A stretch of 64,000 bases of DNA, from the NCBI RefSeq assembly GCF_002964605.1, contig NZ_PQDH01000002.1, forward strand, positions 915,090-979,089. The letters are read 5' to 3'. This document shows positions 37,693 through 46,325 of this stretch, one piece after another. The position numbers and the translations under genes were made by a program. Origin of the DNA: Vallitalea okinawensis. GTDB lineage: Bacteria; Bacillota; Clostridia; Lachnospirales; PQDH01. Within the stretch, counting starts at the first letter, position 1; each line of letters begins with the position of its first letter. The notes beneath the pieces were generated by a model. That model saw only the letters and a list, made by a program, of their open reading frames with translations. It was not told where the DNA came from and did no database searches.

Positions 37693-39170
37693 CAACTTTC
37701 ACCCCCTGTCCACCAAGTACGATGATCTTTTTTTAGTAACCATTCTGCTTCATTTGGTCCATTACTTCCTATTTCGTAGGAAGTAATCAGCTGTCGTTTA
37801 TCTTCTAGACTTAAATTTGTGATGATACTTTCAACAAAGCGCCATGAGCTTTCTACTTCATCCCAATGGGTAAACAAGGCTGCATCTCCCTTCAGCACAT
37901 CCCAAATCAAGCGTTCATAGGCTTCAGGTGACTTATAGTCTAAGTTACAATTTTGACAAAAATCCATTTTTGCAGGAAGAATATTATATAGACTACCTGG
38001 TTCTTTCATATTAAACCGTAAATAAACACCTTCAAAAGGTTGAATACGGATAACTAAAAGGTTAGGATCGAGCATTGTTTGATGCATAAAGTTTAACTCT
38101 GGAGCAGACTTAAACTGTATGCTTATATAGGCTGCTTTATCCTTCATTCTTTTGCCTGATCGTAAATAGACAGGAACCCCTTGCCAACGCTCATTATCAA
38201 TATATAATCTTATGGCAGCAAATGTTTCAGTTATAGAATCAGGTGCTACATCAGCTTCTTCGAGATAACCTTTTTCTTTACCATTACCTGAATATTGACC
38301 TAGTATAACATTATGCCGCACTTCATTTTGCTCCATTAATCTAAGTGATTTTAACACCTTTACTTTCTCATTCCTAATTGCTTCAGTAGTAAAACTTACA
38401 GGAGGTTCCATGGTTACTAATGCTAAAATTTGAGATAAATGATTTTGAATCATATCTTTTAGAACACCGGATTTCTCATAATACCGTCCCCTGTTTTCGA
38501 TTCCTATTGTCTCTGAAACAGTAATTTGTATATTATCTATATTATCTTTATTCCATATAGCATCAAAAATTCGATTAGTAAAACGAAGGTACATAATATT
38601 TTGAATCATTTCCTTACCCAAATAATGGTCAATACGATAAATATCCTCTTCTTTAAATACTTTACTTATTTTTTCGTTTAAATAAACAGCAGATTCAAGA
38701 TCTCTGCCGAAAGGCTTCTCAATAACCACTCTTTGAAAACCAGCTCCACTTTGATTAACAAGATTATTACGATTCAAAAAATCTACAATAACCTCGAAAA
38801 ATCTAGGTGCCGTTGCTAAATAAAAAACTCGGTTTCCTTGTGTCCCTTTAGTCTTATCTGTTTCCTCTAAATACTTTTTCAAAATACTATAACCAGACGG
38901 CCTAGTAAAATCAAATTTTACATAAGTAATCCGCTTTTTTAGCCTTTGCCAAACAACATCATCTATTTTTACTTTTGCATACTTTTTAACACCTTCGAAG
39001 ATTTCCTTCGTATATATATCACTATCTTTATCTCTTCGCCCTATAGCAGCTACCTGAAAATTCGGGGGTAACATATTCTTAAACTCAAGGTTATACAGGG
39101 CAGGTATTAGTTTTTTATGAGTCAAATCACCCGTTGCTCCAAAGATAACAAATACACTGGACTGATCCAT
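37692..39170 (-). CDS. zwf: Glucose-6-phosphate 1-dehydrogenase
   Basis: A 492-residue enzyme that oxidises glucose 6-phosphate to 6-phosphogluconolactone with NAD(P). Visible: coenzyme motif VIFGATGDLTHKKLIPALYNL, AIGRRD, RVVIEKPFGRDLESA, the substrate/catalytic RIDHYLGKEMIQNI, and SGKRMKDKAAYISI. ATG 39170 follows GGAGGTGGAATG; a nearby ATG at 39173 is an alternative. Gnd lies upstream on the same strand with an 86-base gap. No 6-phosphogluconolactonase gene is adjacent. Confidence 0.95.
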   Translation of the reverse strand: MDQSSVFVIFGATGDLTHKKLIPALYNLEFKNMLPPNFQVAAIGRRDKDSDIYTKEIFEGVKKYAKVKIDDVVWQRLKKRITYVKFDFTRPSGYSILKKYLEETDKTKGTQGNRVFYLATAPRFFEVIVDFLNRNNLVNQSGAGFQRVVIEKPFGRDLESAVYLNEKISKVFKEEDIYRIDHYLGKEMIQNIMYLRFTNRIFDAIWNKDNIDNIQITVSETIGIENRGRYYEKSGVLKDMIQNHLSQILALVTMEPPVSFTTEAIRNEKVKVLKSLRLMEQNEVRHNVILGQYSGNGKEKGYLEEADVAPDSITETFAAIRLYIDNERWQGVPVYLRSGKRMKDKAAYISIQFKSAPELNFMHQTMLDPNLLVIRIQPFEGVYLRFNMKEPGSLYNILPAKMDFCQNCNLDYKSPEAYERLIWDVLKGDAALFTHWDEVESSWRFVESIITNLSLEDKRQLITSYEIGSNGPNEAEWLLKKDHRTWWTGGES

Positions 39171-39256
39171 CATTCCACCTCCAATATATATTAAACCCAA
39201 ATAATAATTCGAGGTTAACTTATTTTGTTTTATTTCTATACATGTCTTTTGCCTAT

Positions 39257-40159
39257 CTACTTCTTATGAATATAATGCCCTCCAAATTGATTTCTCTGAG
39301 CTGCAACTACTTTTCCTGAGAAGGTATCCTGTTGCTTTGAACGATAGCGAGTAAATAATGCTTGTGTAATAACTGATGCCGGCACTTGTAGTTCAAGTGC
39401 TTCTTCAACTGTCCATAACCCTTCTCCTGAGGAATCTACTATTCCTAAAATATTCTCAAGCATTGGATCTTCCCTAAATGCTTGTTCTGTCATCTGCATA
39501 AGATATCCTGAAATAATTGAACCATTATTCCAAACACGTGATACTTGCTCCATATCCAAATCAAACCGACTTTGTTGTAAAATTTCAAACCCTTCACCTA
39601 TAGCTTGCATCATACCATATTCTACACCATTGTGAATCATTTTAACAAAATGCCCTGCACCAGCGGGTCCCATATGTCCATATCCATTCTCAACACATAA
39701 CGCTTTAAATGTTGGTTCCAAATTCTCAACTACTTCACTGTCTCCACCAACCATCATACAAGCACCATTACGAGCCCCTTCTGTACCACCTGATGTCCCG
39801 GCATCAACTAAATGAATGCCATGATCTCTTAACAACTTATATCTTCTTAATGTATCTTTATATTTTGAATTACCGCCATCAATTATAATATCTCCTTCAT
39901 CTAACATTGGTAATAGTTTATCTATGGTATCGTCTACTGGTTTTCCTGCAGGAATCATTAACCATATAATTTTGGGCGATACTAGCTTGTTAACCAATTC
40001 TTCAAGACTGTAAGCGCCTTCTATCCCACTCTCTTCAATTTCTTTAACTTTATCCAGCGTACGATTGAACGCAACCACATCTATATGATGATCTTTCATA
40101 TTTTTTGCTAAGTTTGCTCCCATTTTTCCTAATCCGACTAGACCAATCTTTATCTCCAT
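39257..40159 (-). CDS. gnd: 6-phosphogluconate dehydrogenase, short (YqeC/GndA) type
   Basis: A 300-residue decarboxylating dehydrogenase giving ribulose 5-phosphate. Visible: GLVGLGKMGANLAKNM, IDGGNSKYKDT, VDAGTSGGTEGARNGACMMVGG, the catalytic GPAGAGHFVKMIHNGVEYGMMQ with Lys and the terminal SSGEGLWTVEEA. It is the short form (about 300 rather than 470 residues), often NAD-dependent, but strand two is followed by AFNRT: the Asn-Arg-Thr that contacts the NADP 2'-phosphate in classical enzymes, so NADP use is possible. ATG 40159 has GAGG 8 bases upstream. Forms the oxidative pentose phosphate branch with zwf. Confidence 0.92.
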   Translation of the reverse strand: MEIKIGLVGLGKMGANLAKNMKDHHIDVVAFNRTLDKVKEIEESGIEGAYSLEELVNKLVSPKIIWLMIPAGKPVDDTIDKLLPMLDEGDIIIDGGNSKYKDTLRRYKLLRDHGIHLVDAGTSGGTEGARNGACMMVGGDSEVVENLEPTFKALCVENGYGHMGPAGAGHFVKMIHNGVEYGMMQAIGEGFEILQQSRFDLDMEQVSRVWNNGSIISGYLMQMTEQAFREDPMLENILGIVDSSGEGLWTVEEALELQVPASVITQALFTRYRSKQQDTFSGKVVAAQRNQFGGHYIHKK

Positions 40160-40317
40160 TAACTTCACCTCATTTTTATTTAATAATTATTATTAACTAC
40201 AACTTATAATTATTTTATGTTATTTTCTTCCGACTGTCAATGTTATTTTAACCAAAATTAAACCTGATACAAGTATATTTTCATAGAATATTATATGAAC
40301 TAATTTGAGGTGCTCTT

Positions 40318-40824
40318 ATGAAATTTTATAATATGTTAGCTAGAGCTGATTTAAAAGGTAGTTCCAAATATCCTGACATAAAAGGTACTGTTTGGTTTCA
40401 GGATGTCCCTTTAGGAACAAATGTATGTGCCTATGTTAAAGGTTTACCTCCATATCAACCAGCTCACGATAATGAAGCTCCAATAGGTCCCTTTGGGTTT
40501 CACCTTCATGAATTCGGCAATTGTAGCATCGGTGATGAGGAAAATCCTTTCCAAGATGCTGGTGGTCATTATAATCCAACAAATGAACCTCATGGTAATC
40601 ATGCAGGTGATTTTCCTGTACTATTTTCTAACGCTGGTATAAGTAAGATGTGCTTCTTTACAGATAAATTTCACGTCGAAGATATTATACAACGAAGTGT
40701 TATTATTCATGAGAACCCAGATGATTATCGTAGCCAGCCTGCTGGTGATGCTGGTAAACGAATCGCATGTGGTATTGTTCACTCTATAACTCCCTATAAT
40801 TTTTACCCCATCTTTTTTCATTAA
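40318..40824 (+). CDS. sodC: Cu/Zn superoxide dismutase without signal peptide
   Basis: A 168-residue Cu/Zn SOD. The full metal set is visible: copper ligands His62, His64, bridging His84 and His131; zinc ligands His84, His92, His95 and Asp98; disulfide Cys69-Cys151; guiding Arg148. The zinc loop between His84 and Asp98 is shorter than in classical SodC. The protein starts straight into the barrel (MKFYNMLARADLKGSSKYPD) without a signal peptide, whereas most bacterial SodC is exported, so it is either cytosolic, carried into the spore, or leaves by another route. RBS GAGGTG lies 6 bases upstream. Confidence 0.92.
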   Translation: MKFYNMLARADLKGSSKYPDIKGTVWFQDVPLGTNVCAYVKGLPPYQPAHDNEAPIGPFGFHLHEFGNCSIGDEENPFQDAGGHYNPTNEPHGNHAGDFPVLFSNAGISKMCFFTDKFHVEDIIQRSVIIHENPDDYRSQPAGDAGKRIACGIVHSITPYNFYPIFFH

Positions 40825-41047
40825 TAATGAGTAAGCCAGGATTATTCATGATAAACGTTGATGAAATGTGCTAATTTAGGATTAATAAGTGTTCTTACAT
40901 TTAAAAATTGTACCTGGAGGGTTCATTTTAAAATTGTAAGGATGCTTAGAGATTCAAATTATAAAATTCACTGTTTTGGATATAATAAAACCTCATAGAA
41001 CTTCATCTTACGAAGTACTAAAATGATTATCGATCTTGGTGAAATGA

Positions 41048-41749
41048 ATGAAAAAATTTGAATTGGTACAGGGCAAACTTCTAAGGAAATTACTAGAATA
41101 TATTAACCCTTTTAAAAAATTAATTATTACAACTGAATGCGAGGTTCACGTCTTTAATAACATTCAGGCACTTGAAGTACTTAGAAAATTTAATTATTCT
41201 AAGGAATATAATTTGCTAAATGACTATCTGAGTTTCATAAATAAAGGCTCAATATGGGCTGATCAGGATTTTAGAAGCATAAATCATTTTTATAGCCCGA
41301 ATAAAAAAAGAGGATTATTTGGTCACAGTAATGCTCTTAATTTAGCATCAGATTATTATGATAAAGCTTCCTATTTTTGGCGTATTAATGATAAGGATTT
41401 AAGCATGTTTTATTTAGGTGCTTGCGTGCACGTTATCCAGGACGTTACGATTCCTCAACATGTAACTATTCGACTATTATCCAAACATCGTCATTATGAA
41501 AACTTTGTTAAGTATACTTATGACCTTATTAGTGAGTATAAAGCAACTGAAAAACCTATCTTTCTAAAATCTCCAGAAGAATATATTCAATACAATGCCA
41601 AACGAGCATATTACGTAGGCTGGAAATTGAGACCTCTAGAAGATGACAAACTAAGGTTTCATAAACAGACATTGTATTCTCTTCCATTAGCTCAAAGAAC
41701 AACTGCGGGTGTTTTTCTTATGTTTTTGAACGCCCATCCTCAAAAGTAA
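41048..41749 (+). CDS. Zinc-dependent phospholipase C / P1-nuclease-like protein
   Basis: A 233-residue protein resembling the all-helical zinc phospholipase C catalytic domain of clostridial alpha-toxins: GSIWADQDFRSINHFYSP early, FYLGACVHVIQDVTIPQHV in the centre and HRHYENFVKY later match the Trp/Asp/His metal ligand pattern. It has no signal peptide and no C2-like C-terminal membrane-binding domain, so it is smaller than true toxins and may act inside the cell or spore. Weak ribosome binding site (TTGGTGAA). Single gene with bidirectional terminator. Confidence 0.72.
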   Translation: MKKFELVQGKLLRKLLEYINPFKKLIITTECEVHVFNNIQALEVLRKFNYSKEYNLLNDYLSFINKGSIWADQDFRSINHFYSPNKKRGLFGHSNALNLASDYYDKASYFWRINDKDLSMFYLGACVHVIQDVTIPQHVTIRLLSKHRHYENFVKYTYDLISEYKATEKPIFLKSPEEYIQYNAKRAYYVGWKLRPLEDDKLRFHKQTLYSLPLAQRTTAGVFLMFLNAHPQK

Positions 41750-41774
41750 CTAACACCCCTTTTCTAAATTATAA

Positions 41775-41805
41775 TAAGCCGATAGATCTAACTCTATCGG
41801 CTTTT
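41775..41805. terminator. Bidirectional intrinsic terminator
   Basis: An 11-bp stem AAGCCGATAGA/TCTATCGGCTT with T-run. Confidence 0.85.
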
Positions 41806-41821
41806 GCTTGATATTTTATGG

Positions 41822-42214
41822 TTATTCAAATTTGATATCCCAAGACATCTCTGCTACCTTGGAAATAGTTTGATAAATTGAGCAATATTGTGAAGCAAGT
41901 TCCATAGACTTAACTAAGCCCTTTTCCTTCTCGGCATTTTTTATAGTAACCTTAACATTTACCCATTTCAAAGTTGTTGGAACCTCTTCACGCTTTTCTC
42001 CACTCACTTCAAAGTGTGCAGCATCAAATCCAATACGTTTTTTCTGAGCTATTTCTAAAAAAGTAGCATATAAGCAAGATGCTAGACCGCCAAAAAGCAT
42101 ATCATATGGCGCAATAGTCCCTTCCGCACTACCTATTTTTGCGTTTCCATTTGGTGCAACTAATTCACCTTTAAACTCATTTGTAAAATTAACCTGTACT
42201 TTTTTTTCAGACAT
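41822..42214 (-). CDS. OsmC-family peroxiredoxin-like protein
   Basis: A 130-residue OsmC/Ohr-superfamily protein. The two conserved Cys appear as GGLASCLYATFLEIA (residue ~62) and LASQYCSIYQTISKVAEM (~107), the redox pair that reduces organic hydroperoxides in Ohr/OsmC. RBS CGGAGGTAGAAT before the ATG. Single gene. Confidence 0.88.
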   Translation of the reverse strand: MSEKKVQVNFTNEFKGELVAPNGNAKIGSAEGTIAPYDMLFGGLASCLYATFLEIAQKKRIGFDAAHFEVSGEKREEVPTTLKWVNVKVTIKNAEKEKGLVKSMELASQYCSIYQTISKVAEMSWDIKFE

Positions 42215-42367
42215 ATTCTACCTCCGATATTTGTCATTTAATATATTTAGGTAATTTACCTCACATAACTCTATTATAATATATTCTACTATTTTAACAA
42301 GAATAATGTTGACTTCATCCATGCAAAAATGATTAAAGACGTCGTGGCATGTTCGTATAAACGAGTA

Positions 42368-42889
42368 TTACTGTGAATAATTGATTGGCTCAATAGATTG
42401 CATATTCAGCCAATTTATCGCTTCAACTTCTAAGGAATACTTTAGTCTTGGCAAAACAATTTCTCCCCATGCTCTTATGAAATAGTTTCTCGCTTTTCTC
42501 CAATCCTCACCTTGTCCAAACCCAATGTTTCTAAAAACTATTCTTGTTTTACCACTTTCCTCAAATAAATAGAAGCTAGCCATTGTTCTTTGTAGCCTAA
42601 TGGTAGGTATCTCAGGGGGTGCACTCCAAGTAAAGGAGAGTAGTTTTTCTTTTTCTAAGGCAAGGATAGTCATTCCCTCTGATCCTTGCTTGCCGGCTTC
42701 TTGTGCCGTATCAAAAAGGATTTCAAACCTACCTCCAACCTCAAAATCTACCTTGAAATGAGGCGCAAAAAAGGACTTGATACCTTCTTCCGTTGTTAAT
42801 TGCTTCCAAACACCACTGACTGGAACATTAATAACAAAATCAAAGTAAATATCATTGTTCTCAATTATAGTCTTAAGTTTCCTACTCAT
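42368..42889 (-). CDS. SRPBCC (AHSA1-like) domain protein
   Basis: A 173-residue START-like protein with the activator-of-Hsp90-ATPase-homologue pattern: INVPVSGVWKQLTTEEGIKSFFAPHFKVDFEVGGRFEILFD, then LSFTWSAPPEIP and the end LKYSLEVEAINWL. These proteins bind hydrophobic ligands; the function of bacterial members is mostly unknown. It is followed closely by nothing on its strand; the Nudix gene lies 29 bases upstream on the same strand and may be co-transcribed. Confidence 0.78.
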   Translation of the reverse strand: MSRKLKTIIENNDIYFDFVINVPVSGVWKQLTTEEGIKSFFAPHFKVDFEVGGRFEILFDTAQEAGKQGSEGMTILALEKEKLLSFTWSAPPEIPTIRLQRTMASFYLFEESGKTRIVFRNIGFGQGEDWRKARNYFIRAWGEIVLPRLKYSLEVEAINWLNMQSIEPINYSQ

Positions 42890-42918
42890 GCTTATCCTCC
42901 CTTATTATCGTCCAAAAT

Positions 42919-43527
42919 TTATACATCTTTTAAACTATCCGTAAAATATTTGATGATATCAGCAGTAAACCCCCAAATAATGTAATCCTTATATTCATAA
43001 AAGTATTTAGTATTATTTCCTGTTCTGAAAGGATAGTTCTTCCCACCCCTTATTTTATCAAATGGAAAATCCTTAAAATTAACAGGTCCCACTTTGATAT
43101 TATAACCTTTTGGCTTTTCCTGTATAAAAAAATCAAGAGGAACATAAAAAATATGGTCTACTTCATCACTATTGGGGGACATAATAACATTGTTATCTAG
43201 AATACCAATGTGTGGATAGATTCGAATACCATAGGGATTTTCTAGATAATCCATGGCACCAATATACTGAATGCCACTTTCATCTATTCCAAGTTCTTCA
43301 ACTGTCTCTCTAATAGCAGTATCTTTATGTGTTTCATTAAGATCTCGTTTACCACCAGGTAAACAGATATCCCCAGGCTGGCTATTGAGATGAAATGCCC
43401 TAACTTCAAACACTATATGCCAAACCTCTTGAACTTTTTTTAATAGAATCATAACTGCACTTTCTCTATATGTAATCATTGAATCAGGATAATGATTTTT
43501 ATATTTATTAATTATTTTTTCAATCAT
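42919..43527 (-). CDS. Nudix hydrolase, CoA-pyrophosphatase type
   Basis: A 202-residue Nudix protein. The Nudix box GGKRDLNETHKDTAIRETVE-ELG matches G-x5-E-x7-R-E-x-x-E-E. The preceding LNSQPGDICLPGGK is the NudL/PCD1 motif, so coenzyme A or its derivatives are the likely substrate. It lies upstream of the SRPBCC gene on the same strand. Confidence 0.85.
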   Translation of the reverse strand: MIEKIINKYKNHYPDSMITYRESAVMILLKKVQEVWHIVFEVRAFHLNSQPGDICLPGGKRDLNETHKDTAIRETVEELGIDESGIQYIGAMDYLENPYGIRIYPHIGILDNNVIMSPNSDEVDHIFYVPLDFFIQEKPKGYNIKVGPVNFKDFPFDKIRGGKNYPFRTGNNTKYFYEYKDYIIWGFTADIIKYFTDSLKDV

Positions 43528-43752
43528 TAGATCACCTTCTATAAGCCATTTCTTCTTGTATTATAGCACACTATTAATAGCAAATTAAAGTATGCTTATT
43601 CTCTTTTATTTCTTAAATAATTCAAGGTTAACTTCAATAATATAGAATATATTTCTTAGATGTAGTCTATCTCTTTTAGATTGTCCTTTATTAGTGCTAT
43701 AATACACTTAAATGATATAAAACTTATTAATTATATAGGGGAGGTTATCGGG

Positions 43753-44394
43753 ATGAAAAAGGGTGATTTTATATGGGGAGCCATCTTACTTTTAGCAGTA
43801 TTTATTATCATTTCTCCATTTACTAAAGATGCTTTTATCGCTTTCACAACAAGTTATCCCTACCTAGGGGGCTTTCTGAAATTTGCTTTATTAGCTACAA
43901 TGGGAGAGATGCTTGCTGTCAGAATTAGATCTGGTAAGTGGGTTAAACTCAGTGGATTGGGTTATCGTGCATTTATATGGGGTTTTATAGGTGTTGTCAT
44001 TACTTTAATTTTTGTTATATTTGCTACTGGAGTAGAGGGAGCTATGGAAAAAAATTATTTACCTGGTCTTCATTCACCATTTCTAAGTGCATTTTTCATT
44101 AGTACTATTATGAATATCATTTTTGCACCTACAATGATGGGTTTTCACAAGTTAACAGATTCATATATTGATTTGAAGTTCGGCCAAAAAACAAAAGTAG
44201 TCAAATTGGAGCAAGTTATAAATCATGTTGACTGGTATGGATTTATTCATTTTGTTTTATTCAAAACAATTCCACTCTTTTGGATACCAGCACATACTAT
44301 AACCTTTCTTTTACCACCTGAATATCGTGTAGTCGTTGCTGCCCTTTTATCTGTAGCTTTAGGTATCTTACTTGCTATTCCCAAGAAAAAATAA
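43753..44394 (+). CDS. Conserved multi-pass membrane protein
   Basis: A 213-residue protein with about five hydrophobic segments (~6-24, ~33-52, ~73-93, ~113-130, ~165-205) and little else. The overall pattern, with WGFIGVVITLIF, FAPTMMGFHKLTD and LFKTIPLFWIPAHTITFLLPPEYRV, recalls Mpv17/PMP22-like proteins, but I am not sure. RBS GGGGAGG precedes ATG 43753; a further upstream frame to 43681 is less likely. Own terminator. Confidence 0.6.
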   Translation: MKKGDFIWGAILLLAVFIIISPFTKDAFIAFTTSYPYLGGFLKFALLATMGEMLAVRIRSGKWVKLSGLGYRAFIWGFIGVVITLIFVIFATGVEGAMEKNYLPGLHSPFLSAFFISTIMNIIFAPTMMGFHKLTDSYIDLKFGQKTKVVKLEQVINHVDWYGFIHFVLFKTIPLFWIPAHTITFLLPPEYRVVVAALLSVALGILLAIPKKK

Positions 44395-44418
44395 TGTGTC
44401 CCAATGAGGAGTTGACTT

Positions 44419-44450
44419 TAGCAGAGATAATTATTTTCTCTGCTTTTTTT
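44419..44450 (+). terminator. Intrinsic terminator
   Basis: AGCAGAGA (44420-44427) pairs with TCTCTGCT (44437-44444), then seven T residues. Confidence 0.85.
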
Positions 44451-44464
44451 GTGACTGACGTCAT

Positions 44465-44812
44465 TTAACAACAATCATGATGAAGACGGATACAAAAGTT
44501 TAATGCAACTTGTCCAGCATCAGGAAAACATATGGTAACAGTAAGAATTGAATCAATGTCTGCCATTATTATAGTTCTTGTGTCGACTAATGTTAGATTA
44601 AAAAATTCTAAAGTTCCATCCTTTTTAAAGATAATAACAAAAAAAAGCGAAACTGTACCAGTTTTTTCAGTATTGAAACTCATTGTAGCCACTTGATTAA
44701 TTAAACCATTTGAAACCCATATTTGATCAACTCTAATTGTAGATGCATCGCAAGGAAAAAGAAAACACTGCTTCACTTCATCCGCTACTCTTTTTGAAGA
44801 ACAATTGTTCAT
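44465..44812 (-). CDS. Ena-like (DUF3992) small Cys-rich jelly-roll protein, copy A
   Basis: A 115-residue protein, MNNCSSKRVADEVKQCFLFP at the start and CIRLHHDCC at the end. It shares with four neighbours an N-terminal Cys cluster, CF, IWVSNGLINQ-A-T near residue 33, alternating beta strands and a C-terminal Cys-Cys pair. This layout is that of DUF3992 endospore appendage (Ena) subunits, jelly-roll pilins cross-linked through an N-terminal connector with Cys. Last gene of the C-B-A row, 63 bases after B. ATG 44812 is chosen with AAAGGAG 9 bases upstream. Family assignment is moderate; a fibre role is inferred. Confidence 0.6.
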   Translation of the reverse strand: MNNCSSKRVADEVKQCFLFPCDASTIRVDQIWVSNGLINQVATMSFNTEKTGTVSLFFVIIFKKDGTLEFFNLTLVDTRTIIMADIDSILTVTICFPDAGQVALNFCIRLHHDCC

Positions 44813-44875
44813 TATTATCAACTCCTTTCTCATCTTTTCTTCTTTAGTATATTAGAGGTATTTAAATCTTAATAA

Positions 44876-45229
44876 CTAACAACATTCATAATTGCAAATA
44901 ACGCAAAGCTTAAATCTACAAACACCAGTACCAGCAATACATACAACATCAATTTGTGTAAGAGGGCTTGATGAAATAATAATGGATTGTCCTGAAAGAA
45001 GAGGATTTGTATTAATTACTGTAGCACCACCATTTAAAAGAATATTGACGCCTGCACAAGCAACATCAACAGACAATACTAATGTTCCACATGGATTAAG
45101 AATGCCATCACTACTCCACACAGTCTGCGTCGTTCCATCACAATTCAATTCAAAACATTCTTCAAAAATATCTTTTTCTATTCTTTTATTGCAACCTGAT
45201 AGCATACTTTGACATGTACAATCACTCAT
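44876..45229 (-). CDS. Ena-like (DUF3992) protein, copy B
   Basis: A 117-residue protein beginning MSDCTCQSMLSGCNKRIEKD and ending CVICNYECC. Core motif VWSSDGILNPCGTLVLSVDVACAG, glycine-Asn loops (NILLNGGATVI, LLSGQSIIIS), then the IDVVCIAGTGVCRFKLCV segment with paired Cys, as in DUF3992 proteins. ATG 45229 has a perfect AGGAGG 7 bases upstream. Thirty-seven bases after C. Its N-terminal Cys-x-Cys could act as the connector of an appendage subunit. Confidence 0.62.
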   Translation of the reverse strand: MSDCTCQSMLSGCNKRIEKDIFEECFELNCDGTTQTVWSSDGILNPCGTLVLSVDVACAGVNILLNGGATVINTNPLLSGQSIIISSSPLTQIDVVCIAGTGVCRFKLCVICNYECC

Positions 45230-45266
45230 GATATCACCTCCTAAGTCACAGAATTTTGAGAACGGT

Positions 45267-45623
45267 TTAACAGCAATCATAGTGTATTAACATACAGAAA
45301 AATACTACACAACCATCATTATCTGTTCCAGCTATACAATCTGCTGTAATCGAATCAATTCGATCTACTGTTATAGTTCTTGATTCTCCCTGAAGTAAAT
45401 TATCAATCTGTATTGTATTGCCATTTGTTTGGTTGATGGTAATATTGACACCACCGGCGGCAGAGGTATCACAAGCCTGCTCTACATTAAAGATAAGAGT
45501 GGCACATTGATTAACCAAACCATTTGAAATCCAAATTTCATTATCAGTGGAACCACATGCTAGTCGAAAACATGCTTTAGCTTTGTCAGTATCTCTTCGT
45601 GAATCTAAACAACAAAAACTCAT
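45267..45623 (-). CDS. Ena-like (DUF3992) protein, copy C
   Basis: A 118-residue protein, MSFCCLDSRRDTDKAKACFR at the start and FFCMLIHYDCC at the end. Core: EIWISNGLVNQCATLIFNVEQACD, ITINQTNGNTIQIDNLLQGESRTITVDRIDSITADCIAGTDNDGC. The GESRTITVDRIDSI stretch is a beta-hairpin typical of the DUF3992 fold. First gene of the C-B-A row, so transcription of the row starts here, in the 45.62-45.92 kb gap. RBS GGAGGTGAGAA precedes the ATG. Confidence 0.62.
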   Translation of the reverse strand: MSFCCLDSRRDTDKAKACFRLACGSTDNEIWISNGLVNQCATLIFNVEQACDTSAAGGVNITINQTNGNTIQIDNLLQGESRTITVDRIDSITADCIAGTDNDGCVVFFCMLIHYDCC

Positions 45624-45922
45624 TCATTTCTCACCTCCATGATTCTAGATTAGTCTGTATTTTACAATTACCTCCTAATTCTCTCTAGGTACATCAATAT
45701 CTGGCTCATCCTTTCAATGTCCTTTATACTATTTAAAGCTTGTCTCTCTTTATTATTATATTCACTATCAAAGTAGTTGGTTCTCTACATTTCTTCTCAA
45801 CTTCGTTTTACTTTAATATAAACACAGAGTTTTTTATATTTTCATATATTATATAAGAAGTTTTTTCTGCTTATGTAAAGAACTACAATATTTCTTTAAT
45901 ACTTTTAAGGGAGTTGATATTA
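45624..45922. promoter_or_regulatory. Divergent regulatory region of the Ena-like genes, with sigma-K-like promoter
   Basis: For copy D (plus strand) AC (45824-45825), a 17-base gap and CATATATTA (45843-45851) match the sigma-K consensus (AC-N16/17-CATAnnnTA). The expected RNA start is near 45858. No equally good promoter for copy C is seen on the minus strand. Otherwise AT-rich and empty. Confidence 0.5.
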
Positions 45923-46267
45923 TTGAGTTGTTGTTTATCCAATGAAAGACAGATTTTAAATACTTGTTTTCAGAATCAGAAGTATACTCTGAATTGTACC
46001 AATGACGCTGATGATCTCACATTATTATGGGAAGCCGATGGTTTATTTAACCCAAGTGGAACATTTATTATTACTATTGTTAAAGCTTGTTTTCAAGTAC
46101 GTCTATTTGTTAATGACGATGAGGTAGAACTTGATAATAGTATTCAAGAAGGGGATACACTGGCCTTTACCTTTGACCCACTAGAGAAAATTGAGGCAAG
46201 GTGTACTGGTAGTCTAGTTGATGGTTGTGAAATCCTTTTATCTTTATCTGTTAATTACGATGCGTAA
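45923..46267 (+). CDS. Ena-like (DUF3992) protein, copy D
   Basis: A 114-residue protein starting with TTG 45923: MSCCLSNERQILNTCFQNQK, so the first residues again give a Cys-Cys pair. Core: LLWEADGLFNPSGTFIITIVKACFQV, VNDDEVELDNSIQEGDTLAFTFDPLEKIEARCTGSLVDGCEILLSLSVNYDA. It lacks the terminal Cys-Cys. GGGAG lies 9 bases upstream; an upstream in-frame TTG at 45914 overlaps this site. Transcribed divergently from copy C behind the sigma-K-like promoter. Confidence 0.62.
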   Translation: MSCCLSNERQILNTCFQNQKYTLNCTNDADDLTLLWEADGLFNPSGTFIITIVKACFQVRLFVNDDEVELDNSIQEGDTLAFTFDPLEKIEARCTGSLVDGCEILLSLSVNYDA

Positions 46268-46325
46268 GCTTCATTTTATATTAGAAATGTAACCATTATT
46301 TCTTTCAATATCTGCAAAAACAAGG

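Noticed and set aside
40942-40998. 18-codon frame starting MLRDSNYKIHCFGY
   Set aside because: Short, weak ribosome binding site, no conserved feature; may be chance.
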